The notes under the pieces were generated by a model. That model did no database searches. It worked only from the letters and a program-made list of their open reading frames with translations, and was not told the origin of the DNA. From CCMP332 sp040218795 (GTDB lineage: Bacteria; Bacteroidota; Bacteroidia; Cytophagales; CCMP332), in assembly GCA_040218795.1 (NCBI GenBank), contig JAVJQT010000005.1:620001-684000 (forward strand): a DNA stretch of 64,000 nucleotides. The letters are read 5' to 3'. Numbering within the stretch: position 1 is the stretch's first letter; the number at the start of each line of letters is the position of its first letter. A program made the translations under genes and the position numbers. Positions 27,002 through 35,196 of this stretch are shown piece by piece.

Positions 27002-28203
27002 GAAGAATACTATTTAACCAATTTCATTTTGTCTTTTTCACCTTAATTTTATTTTTATTTAGCTCATGCAGTCTTGAGTATTATTTAAAAAAAGGAAAGG
27101 TAGAGTCTCGTAATTTTTCAAAGTCGCTTAAATTCGAATACCCCAATCATTTGATAATTGTAAATGCGAAAATTGCCGGGAAAGAGAGACGTTTTCTTTT
27201 TGATTCCGGGGCACCAAACGTCATATCGAAGGAATTACAGGAAGAATTGCAGTACAAGGTTAAACTCAGAAATGGCACGAAAGATAGTCAGGGTGTCCGG
27301 CATATTCTCGACTTCGTATATATCGATGAAATTGAAATTGCAGGGGTTACTGTAAGTAAAACAATTGCAGCGGTTTCAGATTTGAATGCTTCAGAAGAAA
27401 TAAAATGTCTAAATATTGACGGAATAATGGGAGCCAATTTGATGGCAAAACTCAATTGGGAAATTGATTATCAAAAACGAATTATACATTTCAGCGATTC
27501 CAGGGCTTTTGAAGATCAAAATCAGGCAGATATTAAATTGGGTTTTAATCCGGATTTCCAGAAAACTCCAAAAATTAAGCTGGGGCTTGGTTCCGAAATT
27601 AAAAACAATATCACTTTTGATCTCGGAAGTAATGGTGGCGTTCATTTAAAACCGGAAGATTTGATGAATACATTTAAACAGGTAAAATCTTATGGTTGGG
27701 TAAATTCAGCCCTTTTTGGTTCCGCATTTGACACCGTATATTTTCGTTATACAAATCCGCTTCTCATGGGTAATTCAAGTCTTGGCCCTTATTGGATAAA
27801 ATGTTCGGAAAACTCAAGTAGAACCATTGGTAATCGGGTCTGGGACAATTTCAAAGTTCAGCTTAATTACAAAGACAAAGTCATTTATTTACACAGACAA
27901 AAAGACATACAGCCTTCCAAAGAAGAATTCGGATTTAAACTAAAGTACAGGAATGGCCAATGGATTATTGCAACGGTTATCATTGAAAGTCAGGCCTATG
28001 ATTATGGATTGCGACCCGGTGATAAGGTTCTTGAGCTTAATGAATTCAATCTCTCTGATGCCGACTTTGAAGATTATTGTGAACAATTTTTATCCGAATC
28101 ACTCATCCCAAGTGGGAATGACTTAAGAATAAAAGTTTTATCAGGTATTGATGAAGAAGTTCTGGAACTGGAATTGTTCAGAGAAGAATTTTTTACTTTC
28201 TGA
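26998..28203 (+). CDS. Retropepsin-like aspartic protease with PDZ domain, lipoprotein
   Basis: The protein is 401 residues from a TTG start that overlaps the preceding stop. The start is supported because it creates a lipoprotein signal with Cys24 in LFLFSSCSLEYY. Two pepsin-like lobes are visible. The first active-site motif is FLFDSGAPNVIS (Asp69), followed by IDGIMGANLMAKLNWEIDY. The second is ITFDLGSNGGV (Asp208). A C-terminal PDZ domain (about 315-395) contains IESQAYDYGLRPGDKVLELN. Tandem Asp lobes plus PDZ in one chain are known in Bacteroidota as an uncharacterised family. It should act in the periplasm or on the surface. The second motif has DLG rather than DTG/DSG. Confidence 0.86.
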   Translation: MRRILFNQFHFVFFTLILFLFSSCSLEYYLKKGKVESRNFSKSLKFEYPNHLIIVNAKIAGKERRFLFDSGAPNVISKELQEELQYKVKLRNGTKDSQGVRHILDFVYIDEIEIAGVTVSKTIAAVSDLNASEEIKCLNIDGIMGANLMAKLNWEIDYQKRIIHFSDSRAFEDQNQADIKLGFNPDFQKTPKIKLGLGSEIKNNITFDLGSNGGVHLKPEDLMNTFKQVKSYGWVNSALFGSAFDTVYFRYTNPLLMGNSSLGPYWIKCSENSSRTIGNRVWDNFKVQLNYKDKVIYLHRQKDIQPSKEEFGFKLKYRNGQWIIATVIIESQAYDYGLRPGDKVLELNEFNLSDADFEDYCEQFLSESLIPSGNDLRIKVLSGIDEEVLELELFREEFFTF

Positions 28204-28893
28204 TTACCAGTCTATAATTTTCCTATCTCTAAAAAATTTGCCATTTGGAATATTTTCTTCAGATGCCAGCCAGGAAATGGTATCAGCACCCTGACTTACA
28301 TCTCTGGGAGCTGAGCTTCCACCCATCTCAGTTTTTACCCAACCGGGACAAACAGAATTTACCTTAACACCATAAGGTTCCAGCTCATTCGCCAGCAACA
28401 TGGTTTGCACATTCAAGCCTGCTTTTGACAATCTATAACCGGCATAACCTGTACCCATATCTGAAATGGCCCCCATTCCGCTTGAAACATTTATTATCCG
28501 GCCTTTACTTTTTTTAAGAAGAGGAATAAACATGCGGGACATTTTTATGGGCCCGTAAAAATTGATTTCCATTATTTTTCGGATTTCGTCGAGGTCAGCA
28601 TCAACAAGGCCTTTATTACCCACACCAATTCCGGCATTATTCACAAGCAAGTCCAAAGCGCCAAATTCCATATCCATCCAGGCAGCGATAAAACCGATCT
28701 GATCCTCGTCCTGAACATCCAATGGTTGAAATGTCACATCAAGATTTTCCGCTTTTAGGATTTCTGCCGCTTTTTTACCATCTGGAACTTTTCTGGCCCC
28801 CATAATCACTTTGAAACCCAAGTGCCCCAACTGCCGACACACTTCAAATCCGATGCCCCTATTACCTCCTGTTACTAAAGCTATTTTTGACAT
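28204..28893 (-). CDS. Short-chain dehydrogenase/reductase
   Basis: This 229-residue classical SDR has the cofactor motif TGGNRGIG (8-15), NNAGIG (85-90) and the catalytic serine in NVSSGMG. The active pair is Tyr153/Lys157 in GYRLSKAGLNVQ, and CPGWVKTEMGG follows. An Arg after the first strand (GARKVPDG) suggests NADP(H). The sequence resembles carbonyl reductase-like SDRs of broad specificity, so the substrate cannot be given. It lies 6 bp downstream of the DUF2652 gene and in the same direction, so it is probably second in that operon. It converges on the aspartic-protease gene with no gap. Confidence 0.93.
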   Translation of the reverse strand: MSKIALVTGGNRGIGFEVCRQLGHLGFKVIMGARKVPDGKKAAEILKAENLDVTFQPLDVQDEDQIGFIAAWMDMEFGALDLLVNNAGIGVGNKGLVDADLDEIRKIMEINFYGPIKMSRMFIPLLKKSKGRIINVSSGMGAISDMGTGYAGYRLSKAGLNVQTMLLANELEPYGVKVNSVCPGWVKTEMGGSSAPRDVSQGADTISWLASEENIPNGKFFRDRKIIDW

Positions 28894-28899
28894 TTAACA

Positions 28900-29958
28900 T
28901 TAATTATTTTCTGCGTAACTTTTTAAAGACCTAATACTACTTCTAAGATTTTTCAGCAAAATCATTCTAAGTATTGGAGTCATTAATCTGGAAACAATAT
29001 TTTTTTGAAAATAGTGAATTTCGACGCTTAATTTTACACCATCTTCCAGTTGATCAAGAATGTAATAGCTCAATAATTCCTTAAAAAAAGGTGGATTTTT
29101 ATTCTTCTCTCCTATAACTCTGTGTTGATCCGAAATTTCAGCAGCCACCGTCTCAAATTGAAATTCATTTTTGTTTATTACGCAGATATGAGATGTTCCG
29201 AGCCTATTGACCTCATTTGGATTGTATTCAAGCCGATCTACGCCCTTTTGCCAAATTGAGCGAAATGAAAAATTTGCTATGTACTCTATCAGGTTATTGA
29301 TATCAGCATTTATAATTAAGCTGTCTTTAATTGGATTATCAATCCTGTCGGGAGGGTTAAAAGAAATGGGTTCGGGAATTTTTGAATTTAAATAGTTTAA
29401 ATCGCGATAAAAGTATTTTAATATCCCTGTGCCTTCGTATTCATTTTGATCTTTTTGCCAATTTTCGTCAATTTGATAGCTCGCGTAGAGGTTTTCAGAA
29501 AGTAACACATAGGAAGAAGAGGAGATGTTATTTTTTAATAATCTATGAGGAATTACAATAGTATTTCCATGAGGTTTTTTCTTGCCCTGAATATTTAAAA
29601 ATCCAAGTTCTCCCGCATGAGCCACAAATTTTAAACTTAATTTTGAAGCAGAGGTACAAGCACCACAGGTGCAAATTCGGTATTTTTCATATTGCAATAA
29701 ATGCGCATGAAAAGCAATATACATTTGTTCAGCTTGTCCTATCAGTTGTTGAAATTCAGGTATTTGTTTTTCCTTATAAAACAATACAGCATCTCCTTCA
29801 ACTTCTGAGATCTCCAAACCCAAAGTATTCTGTTCAATTATTAGCTCTATCAGTTCTGAAATGATATGCTCACTATGAGAAATAGCGGTACTATTGACGA
29901 ATTGGCTGAAACCGCTAATATCGGGTATGAATACAAATGATTTTTCCTGATCACTCAT
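28900..29958 (-). CDS. DUF2652 protein: class III cyclase-like N-domain plus SRPBCC-like C-domain
   Basis: This is a 352-residue soluble protein. The first ~170 residues follow the pattern of a class III nucleotide cyclase domain: VFIPDISGFSQFVN (Asp13) and LEISEVEGDAVLFY (Asp56). These correspond to metal-binding positions, but the purine-specifying residues are not evident. An unusual CTCGAC cluster (Cys96, 98, 101) sits where the cyclase core would continue. The C-terminal ~150 residues (IEYIANFSFRSIWQKGVDRL, FETVAAEISDQHRV) resemble a START/SRPBCC ligand-binding fold. Such DUF2652 proteins are uncharacterised. Catalytic activity is uncertain. Confidence 0.8.
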   Translation of the reverse strand: MSDQEKSFVFIPDISGFSQFVNSTAISHSEHIISELIELIIEQNTLGLEISEVEGDAVLFYKEKQIPEFQQLIGQAEQMYIAFHAHLLQYEKYRICTCGACTSASKLSLKFVAHAGELGFLNIQGKKKPHGNTIVIPHRLLKNNISSSSYVLLSENLYASYQIDENWQKDQNEYEGTGILKYFYRDLNYLNSKIPEPISFNPPDRIDNPIKDSLIINADINNLIEYIANFSFRSIWQKGVDRLEYNPNEVNRLGTSHICVINKNEFQFETVAAEISDQHRVIGEKNKNPPFFKELLSYYILDQLEDGVKLSVEIHYFQKNIVSRLMTPILRMILLKNLRSSIRSLKSYAENN

Positions 29959-30020
29959 CGGGGATCAATATTAGTCATTTGATTAACTCCATTAGTCAAT
30001 AAGAGGACTAATTAGATGTA

Positions 30021-30947
30021 TTACTTGTCTTTTTTACCAAAAATTGAAAAATGTACGTAGCGTTTGGGTTTTTCCCTGAAGTCGATCAACAGTTTGTCCA
30101 AATCTGAAGACACAGCATTGAGATTATCATAAAGGGAATCATTATAAACCAATTTTCCCAGAGAGCCCTCGCCCGAAGAGATTTGTGTGGTAATGGAATC
30201 CATTGAAACCAGAGATCGGTTGAGTGATTTTAAAGTCTTATTGATTTCGATTTTTGTCAGGCTATCCGAGACAGAGCGCATATTCTTAAGAATTATCCTT
30301 ACGTCTTCAGAGCTCTTTTTAAATTCATCTGTACTCGATTTCAAATTGTCTGAAATGGCTTTAAGGTTTGATCGGTTTTCATAAACGATTTTTTGAGATG
30401 CGGCCATTAGCTGTTTTGCCTGGACAAACATTTCCTGAATTTCCTTTGAGGCAAAGGCGTAAGACTTAAAAAATTCGTTGATATTGGTAATGGTAGAATC
30501 CAATCCTTCCACAATGGGCATAGCTTTATCTGCAAATACTTCGGGGAGGCTTTTATCCAATCTTCCCTGGATGGTATCATAATTTTTTGCCGGATTTTTA
30601 ATATCGCCGGTCTGTAATTCGATTGCTTTGCCACCCAGTAAATCCGTATCCATTAATAAGGCGACAGCATCTTTACCAACAATCACTTCTTTTGATACAT
30701 CGAGACTTACTTTTACACGTGTGTTTTCACCTTGTTCTATGGATATGCTAGAAACACGACCTACAGAATATCCATTGACCAAGACCTGATTTGATACCGT
30801 TAATCCATTTATTTCTTCATAATAAGCATAATAGGTATGATTGCTTGTAAGGAAATCGGACCCCTTGAGGAAATTAAATCCAAAATATAGTATGGAGATC
30901 GATACCAGGGCTAAAATGCCGATCTTAATTTCTTTATTAAATTTCAC
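30021..30947 (-). CDS. MlaD/MCE family lipid-transport protein
   Basis: This 308-residue protein has one N-terminal transmembrane helix (IKIGILALVSISILYFGFNF). An MCE domain follows (about 35-110: YAYYEEINGLTVSNQVLVNG, YSVGRVSSISI, GKDAVALLMDTDLLGGKAI). A long helical tail contains repeated DNLKSSTDEFKKSSEDV and SLNRSLVSMDSITTQISSG. MCE proteins form hexameric needles that move lipids between the inner and outer membranes. The MlaE/MlaF partners are not in the window, which is common in Bacteroidota. It starts 9 bp past the amidase stop and is co-transcribed with it. Confidence 0.92.
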   Translation of the reverse strand: MKFNKEIKIGILALVSISILYFGFNFLKGSDFLTSNHTYYAYYEEINGLTVSNQVLVNGYSVGRVSSISIEQGENTRVKVSLDVSKEVIVGKDAVALLMDTDLLGGKAIELQTGDIKNPAKNYDTIQGRLDKSLPEVFADKAMPIVEGLDSTITNINEFFKSYAFASKEIQEMFVQAKQLMAASQKIVYENRSNLKAISDNLKSSTDEFKKSSEDVRIILKNMRSVSDSLTKIEINKTLKSLNRSLVSMDSITTQISSGEGSLGKLVYNDSLYDNLNAVSSDLDKLLIDFREKPKRYVHFSIFGKKDK

Positions 30948-30956
30948 AGCGCTAAA

Positions 30957-31787
30957 TTAATTCATTGATTCGATTTCCTGCTTATAATCTCGAATTGCTC
31001 TGTAAATTGCTGAGGCTAAATAAGTTTGTCCGAGGTCATCATTAAGATAGCGCTCCTCCTGATTATGGGTTAGAAAGCCCAGCTCTACAAGCACACTTGG
31101 CATTGAAGTTTTCCACAAAACAAGGAAACCCGCTTGTTTAACGCCCCTGCTGTTTCGTTGAACTCTGTTTTTAAATTGACCTTCTATTTTTCCTGCCAGG
31201 TTGAGACTGTTATTAATGTAAGCGCTTTGATAAAGATTGAAAAGTATATAAGATTCGGGTGACTTTGGGTCAAATCCATCGTAATTTTCTACATGATCTT
31301 CTTCCATGAGAATCACAGAGTTTTCACGAATTACAACTTCCTCTAAATTTTTATCGCTTTTATTTATTCCCATAACCCATGTTTCAGTTCCAAAGGCTCT
31401 TTTTTGAGGGTCGGCATTGCAGTGAATGGAAACAAAAAGATCTGCGTCATTGACATTGGCAAGTTTGGCTCGCTCATACAATCCAATAAATCGATCATCG
31501 GAACGGGTAAAATAGATTTTTACATCGGGAAGGTATTCTTTAATTATTTTCCCAAGTTCCAATGAAACGTCCAGAGCGACATCTTTTTCATTGGAAATTT
31601 TTCCAATACAGCCAGGATCTTTGCCCCCATGACCGGGGTCAATGACAATTTTTACGACTTTTACCTGTTTAGGATTTAAGAAAGAAAATGCCCCCAGGGT
31701 AAAAAAAATTGTTAAAATGGAAATGACGGCAATATTTTTGCGCACCTTAGTCCCGGTAATTTGGTGTTGTTCTTGAGTATTACGCAA
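30957..31787 (-). CDS. N-acetylmuramoyl-L-alanine amidase (Amidase_3)
   Basis: This 276-residue envelope enzyme has an N-terminal hydrophobic anchor or signal (about 18-38) and then the zinc-dependent amidase domain. VIDPGHGGKDPGCIG supplies the first zinc His, NEKDVALDVSLELG the zinc Glu, FVSIHCNAD the second zinc His, and SVLVELGFLTHNQEE the catalytic Glu. It cuts the amide bond between muramic acid and the stem peptide, acting in septal or wall remodelling. The gene is divergent from lptD and followed by the MCE gene, an arrangement seen repeatedly in Bacteroidota. The short gap to lptD must hold both promoters. Confidence 0.94.
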   Translation of the reverse strand: MRNTQEQHQITGTKVRKNIAVISILTIFFTLGAFSFLNPKQVKVVKIVIDPGHGGKDPGCIGKISNEKDVALDVSLELGKIIKEYLPDVKIYFTRSDDRFIGLYERAKLANVNDADLFVSIHCNADPQKRAFGTETWVMGINKSDKNLEEVVIRENSVILMEEDHVENYDGFDPKSPESYILFNLYQSAYINNSLNLAGKIEGQFKNRVQRNSRGVKQAGFLVLWKTSMPSVLVELGFLTHNQEERYLNDDLGQTYLASAIYRAIRDYKQEIESMN

Positions 31788-31823
31788 AATTGTAAATTTT
31801 TAATTAATCTGAAAACCCTGTTT

Positions 31824-34577
31824 TTGAAAATAACAGCTCTAATTTTACTATGCCTCCTTGCCATTGTCGGCTATTCTCAAAACCTTGAGGAGGAGAGTGA
31901 AATTAAGCCTATTCCAATTCAAAACGAAAGTGACAGCCTAAATATTGACAGTACCAATATAAGTGTTTTTGACAGCAGTCTGGTTAATGTCGATACTTTA
32001 AGTTCTGACAGTATTCAAGGCGATAGTCTTGCCGGTCCTAAAAGTGACATTAAAACAACTGTATTTTACAGCGCAAGAGATTCCATCGTTACAAATATTT
32101 TAAACAAAAAGGCTTTTCTCTATGGCGATGCAAAAGTAACTTATGGCGATATTGAGCTTGAAGCTGATGAAATCGCTATAAACTGGGATTTAAATGAACT
32201 TGAAGCAAATTATACTTTGGATTCTGCAGGTGAGAAAGTCGGCAAACCGGTTTTTAAAGAAGGAAGTCAAACTTTTGAAGCCGATAAAATTCGTTATAAT
32301 TTCAAAACAAAAAAGGGCATAGTATCCGGTGTTATTACACAACAGGGCGAAGGCTTTGTCCACGGTGAGAGAGTAAAAGTGAATGAAAAAAATGAATCTT
32401 TTATCGATGATGCCTTATACACCACCTGCAACCTGCCCGATCCGCATTTCAGAATAAGGGCAAGAAAAATTAAAATGATTCCCGAAAAACGTGTGATCAC
32501 GGGCCCTTTTAATCTTGTAATCAATGATGTACCAACCCCAATTGGATTTGCTTTTGGAATGTTTCCGATTCCCAAGGAAAAAGCTTCCGGTGTAATAATC
32601 CCAAAATACGGTGAATCATCAGACAGGGGTTTCTTTTTGAGAGATGGGGGCTATTATTGGGCTCTTGGAGACTATATGGGACTCAAGTTTCTCGGAGAAA
32701 TATATACCAATGGATCCTGGGGAACACAATTTAACAACACCTATAAAAAACGCTATGGATTTGATGGTAATCTCAACTTTAGATTTAATAAACGGATTCA
32801 GGGAGAAGACGATGAGGAAACAATACTCGAAGATTTCTGGCTAAAATGGAGACATAGCCCGGTTCAAAAAGGAACTTACGGCGGGCGTTTTAGTGCAGAT
32901 GTAAGTCTGGGTTCACAAAATTATAATCAACGGAATTCATTTAATATAGATGAATTGCAGACGGCCACTTTTAATTCAAATATTGCTTATAGCAAGGCCA
33001 TTAGAAATACACCTTTTTCATTCAACTCATCTTTGAGACAATCGCAAAATACAAGAACAGGGGTAATGGATGTTACCTTACCTGATTTTAACTTGTCGAT
33101 GGCAAGACAAAGTCCATTTAAAAAGGTTCGTGCTCTTCGGAAAATTGAACCCCTCAATAAATTCAATATCAGCTATAATGGAACCTTTAGAAATCAATTG
33201 AATAACCGATTAATAAATACAACCAGTGTACAAGGAATTGATGTGAGAAATGGTGTCAATGAACGAGAAGGAACCGATAGCGATGTATTTAAAGCAAATG
33301 GAGACAATTTTGACTTGATGTGGGAAAGAAAAAGAATTGGTGCCAGACATACCATACCCATAAGTACAAGTATGAAAGTAATGAAGTATTTTAATCTGAA
33401 TCCCGGATTCAATTATACTGAACGTTGGTATTTTCAGAAATTAGAGTATTTCGACGATTTCAGAAATGAAGGTATTCGTGTAGATACACTCGATGGATTT
33501 TTCAGAACCGGGGAGTGGAGTACTTCAACTGGTGTTACTACCCGTCTTTATGGAACTTTCTTTTTTCCAAAATTTAAAGGTTTGGAGGCCATTAGACATA
33601 CAATGATCCCCAATATTTCCGGATCATACCGTCCTGATTTTTCAAAAACATCAAATGCCTATCAGGAAGTGGTAATAAATGATACCACAGGTGAAACGCA
33701 AAATTTATCGGTTTTTCAAAATGGAATATTTGGTGTTCCGGCAGCAGGTGAAAGTGCGAGCTTAAATTTTAGTCTTACAAACATCCTGGAAGCCAAAGTC
33801 AAAAAGAAAAAAGATACAACCGACAGTTTTGATAAAGTTAAGCTTCTGGAAAACCTGAATGTTTCATCCGGATACAACTTCGCGGCAGAGGAGTTTGGAT
33901 TTAGTAATTTTAATGTGTCAGCCAGAACCAAAATTGGCCCTTTCGACATAAACAGTAATGCCACTGTTGACCCCTATGTTTACAGATTGGATTCCATAGT
34001 AGATGATGTGGTTTATCAAACTAAACGCGAAAGATACTTTTGGAATGAAGGCTTTAAACTCAGTCAACAGGTAAGACGATACAGCGTAAACATAAGCACA
34101 AAATTCAATCCCAAATCTTTTAAGGGTGGGGCAAAACCGGAGGAAGAATCTCTTGAAGATGAAATTCCTTTGGAAGAATTAACGATTCAGGAGCAAGAAG
34201 AACTAAGATATATTGAGGAAAACCCCGACCTCTATGTAGATTTTACCATTCCATGGAATCTTGGTTTGAGGTACACACTTAATCGCAGTAAAAATGGATT
34301 TGAAGAAGCCGTGGTTACTCAGAATCTTCAGTTTAATGGAGATGTTAAACTCACGAATAAATGGAAAGTTGGATTCAGATCCGCTTTGGATATTACCAAG
34401 GGTGAGTTTTCAACAACAAGCATTTCCATATATCGGGATTTGCATTGTTGGCAGATGAGTTTGAACTGGATTCCTTTTCCTTCAAGAAGAGCTTCCTTTA
34501 CATTTGACATAAATGTCAAGGCTTCTATTTTACAGGATATGAAACTGAGCAAAAGAAACTCTTGGTATGATCGGTAG
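31824..34577 (+). CDS. lptD: LPS-assembly outer-membrane protein LptD (Bacteroidota type)
   Basis: About 917 residues from the TTG at 31824, which yields a clean signal peptide (MKITALILLCLLAIVGYSQ). The ATG at 31761 would overlap the divergent amidase gene by 27 bp and add a poor n-region. An OstA-like periplasmic jelly roll follows (about 80-220: AFLYGDAKVTYGDIELEADE, GIVSGVITQQGEGFVHGE). A large LptD barrel begins at FGMFPIPKEKASGVIIPKYG and ends with an aromatic-rich strand region near SWYDR. It inserts lipopolysaccharide into the outer leaflet together with LptE (not seen here). Bacteroidota versions carry long Asp/Ser-rich N-terminal linkers, as here (DSSLVNVDTLSSDSIQGDS). Confidence 0.9.
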   Translation: MKITALILLCLLAIVGYSQNLEEESEIKPIPIQNESDSLNIDSTNISVFDSSLVNVDTLSSDSIQGDSLAGPKSDIKTTVFYSARDSIVTNILNKKAFLYGDAKVTYGDIELEADEIAINWDLNELEANYTLDSAGEKVGKPVFKEGSQTFEADKIRYNFKTKKGIVSGVITQQGEGFVHGERVKVNEKNESFIDDALYTTCNLPDPHFRIRARKIKMIPEKRVITGPFNLVINDVPTPIGFAFGMFPIPKEKASGVIIPKYGESSDRGFFLRDGGYYWALGDYMGLKFLGEIYTNGSWGTQFNNTYKKRYGFDGNLNFRFNKRIQGEDDEETILEDFWLKWRHSPVQKGTYGGRFSADVSLGSQNYNQRNSFNIDELQTATFNSNIAYSKAIRNTPFSFNSSLRQSQNTRTGVMDVTLPDFNLSMARQSPFKKVRALRKIEPLNKFNISYNGTFRNQLNNRLINTTSVQGIDVRNGVNEREGTDSDVFKANGDNFDLMWERKRIGARHTIPISTSMKVMKYFNLNPGFNYTERWYFQKLEYFDDFRNEGIRVDTLDGFFRTGEWSTSTGVTTRLYGTFFFPKFKGLEAIRHTMIPNISGSYRPDFSKTSNAYQEVVINDTTGETQNLSVFQNGIFGVPAAGESASLNFSLTNILEAKVKKKKDTTDSFDKVKLLENLNVSSGYNFAAEEFGFSNFNVSARTKIGPFDINSNATVDPYVYRLDSIVDDVVYQTKRERYFWNEGFKLSQQVRRYSVNISTKFNPKSFKGGAKPEEESLEDEIPLEELTIQEQEELRYIEENPDLYVDFTIPWNLGLRYTLNRSKNGFEEAVVTQNLQFNGDVKLTNKWKVGFRSALDITKGEFSTTSISIYRDLHCWQMSLNWIPFPSRRASFTFDINVKASILQDMKLSKRNSWYDR

Positions 34578-34623
34578 GTATTATAAAGGGTAATTTCATA
34601 ATTTTACGATCTAAAGGTATTCA

Positions 34624-35088
34624 ATGAGAAATTTATTTGTGTTAGTAATAATCGCCACCCTTATGTTTTCCTGTCAGGATACCTGTGATGAATCCGATTG
34701 TTCAGGACGCTCTGCATTATTCAGTTTCCGGGTTTTAAATTCCAATGGTTTTGATATGGTTTATGAACTCAATCAAATCGATCAGGATTCAATCAAAGTT
34801 TTGGGCAGTAATTCTGGTGCCATATCAAATTTGCAAAAGGAAATAAGCATTAAATTATTTGATACCATTCCCGTTTTTCAATTTAGCGTGGATAACGTTC
34901 ACCTCAGGTATTTAATCAGAACCATAACAAGCGATACCACCATTACGGATACTTTAAGAACAGATTATATATTGGACAATTCTGATTGTTGCGGAGTAGA
35001 ATTAAGAGAATTCTCAGCGACTTTAAATTCAGAGCCTTTGTGCGAAGATTGCCAACCTGAAGACGTTTATATCATAGTTCGGGATTAA
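34624..35088 (+). CDS. Small cysteine-rich lipoprotein of unknown function
   Basis: This 154-residue protein has an export signal ending LMFSC (lipobox Cys17). The mature part starts QDTCDESDCSG and ends with paired cysteines in NSDCCGVEL and LCEDCQPED, leaving up to six cysteines for disulfides. In between is a beta-rich sequence with alternating Asp/Ile/Thr strands (DTIPVFQFSVDNVHLRYLIR, TSDTTITDTLRTDYIL). I recognise no family. It follows lptD by 46 bp in the same direction, so co-transcription is possible and an envelope role plausible. No terminator is evident between the two. Confidence 0.7.
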   Translation: MRNLFVLVIIATLMFSCQDTCDESDCSGRSALFSFRVLNSNGFDMVYELNQIDQDSIKVLGSNSGAISNLQKEISIKLFDTIPVFQFSVDNVHLRYLIRTITSDTTITDTLRTDYILDNSDCCGVELREFSATLNSEPLCEDCQPEDVYIIVRD

Positions 35089-35196
35089 TGTCAACAAGGA
35101 TACTTTTTATTAAATAACCAAATTCATTGGTATTTAACTCTTATTCTGACCGAATAATTTGCTATTTTCACAGCTTTTTATGCCTAATAATCCATC

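Noticed and set aside
31761..31823. ATG start for lptD overlapping the divergent amidase gene
   Set aside because: The extra residues do not improve the signal peptide and the overlap would leave no room for promoters. The TTG at 31824 is favoured, although this is not certain.
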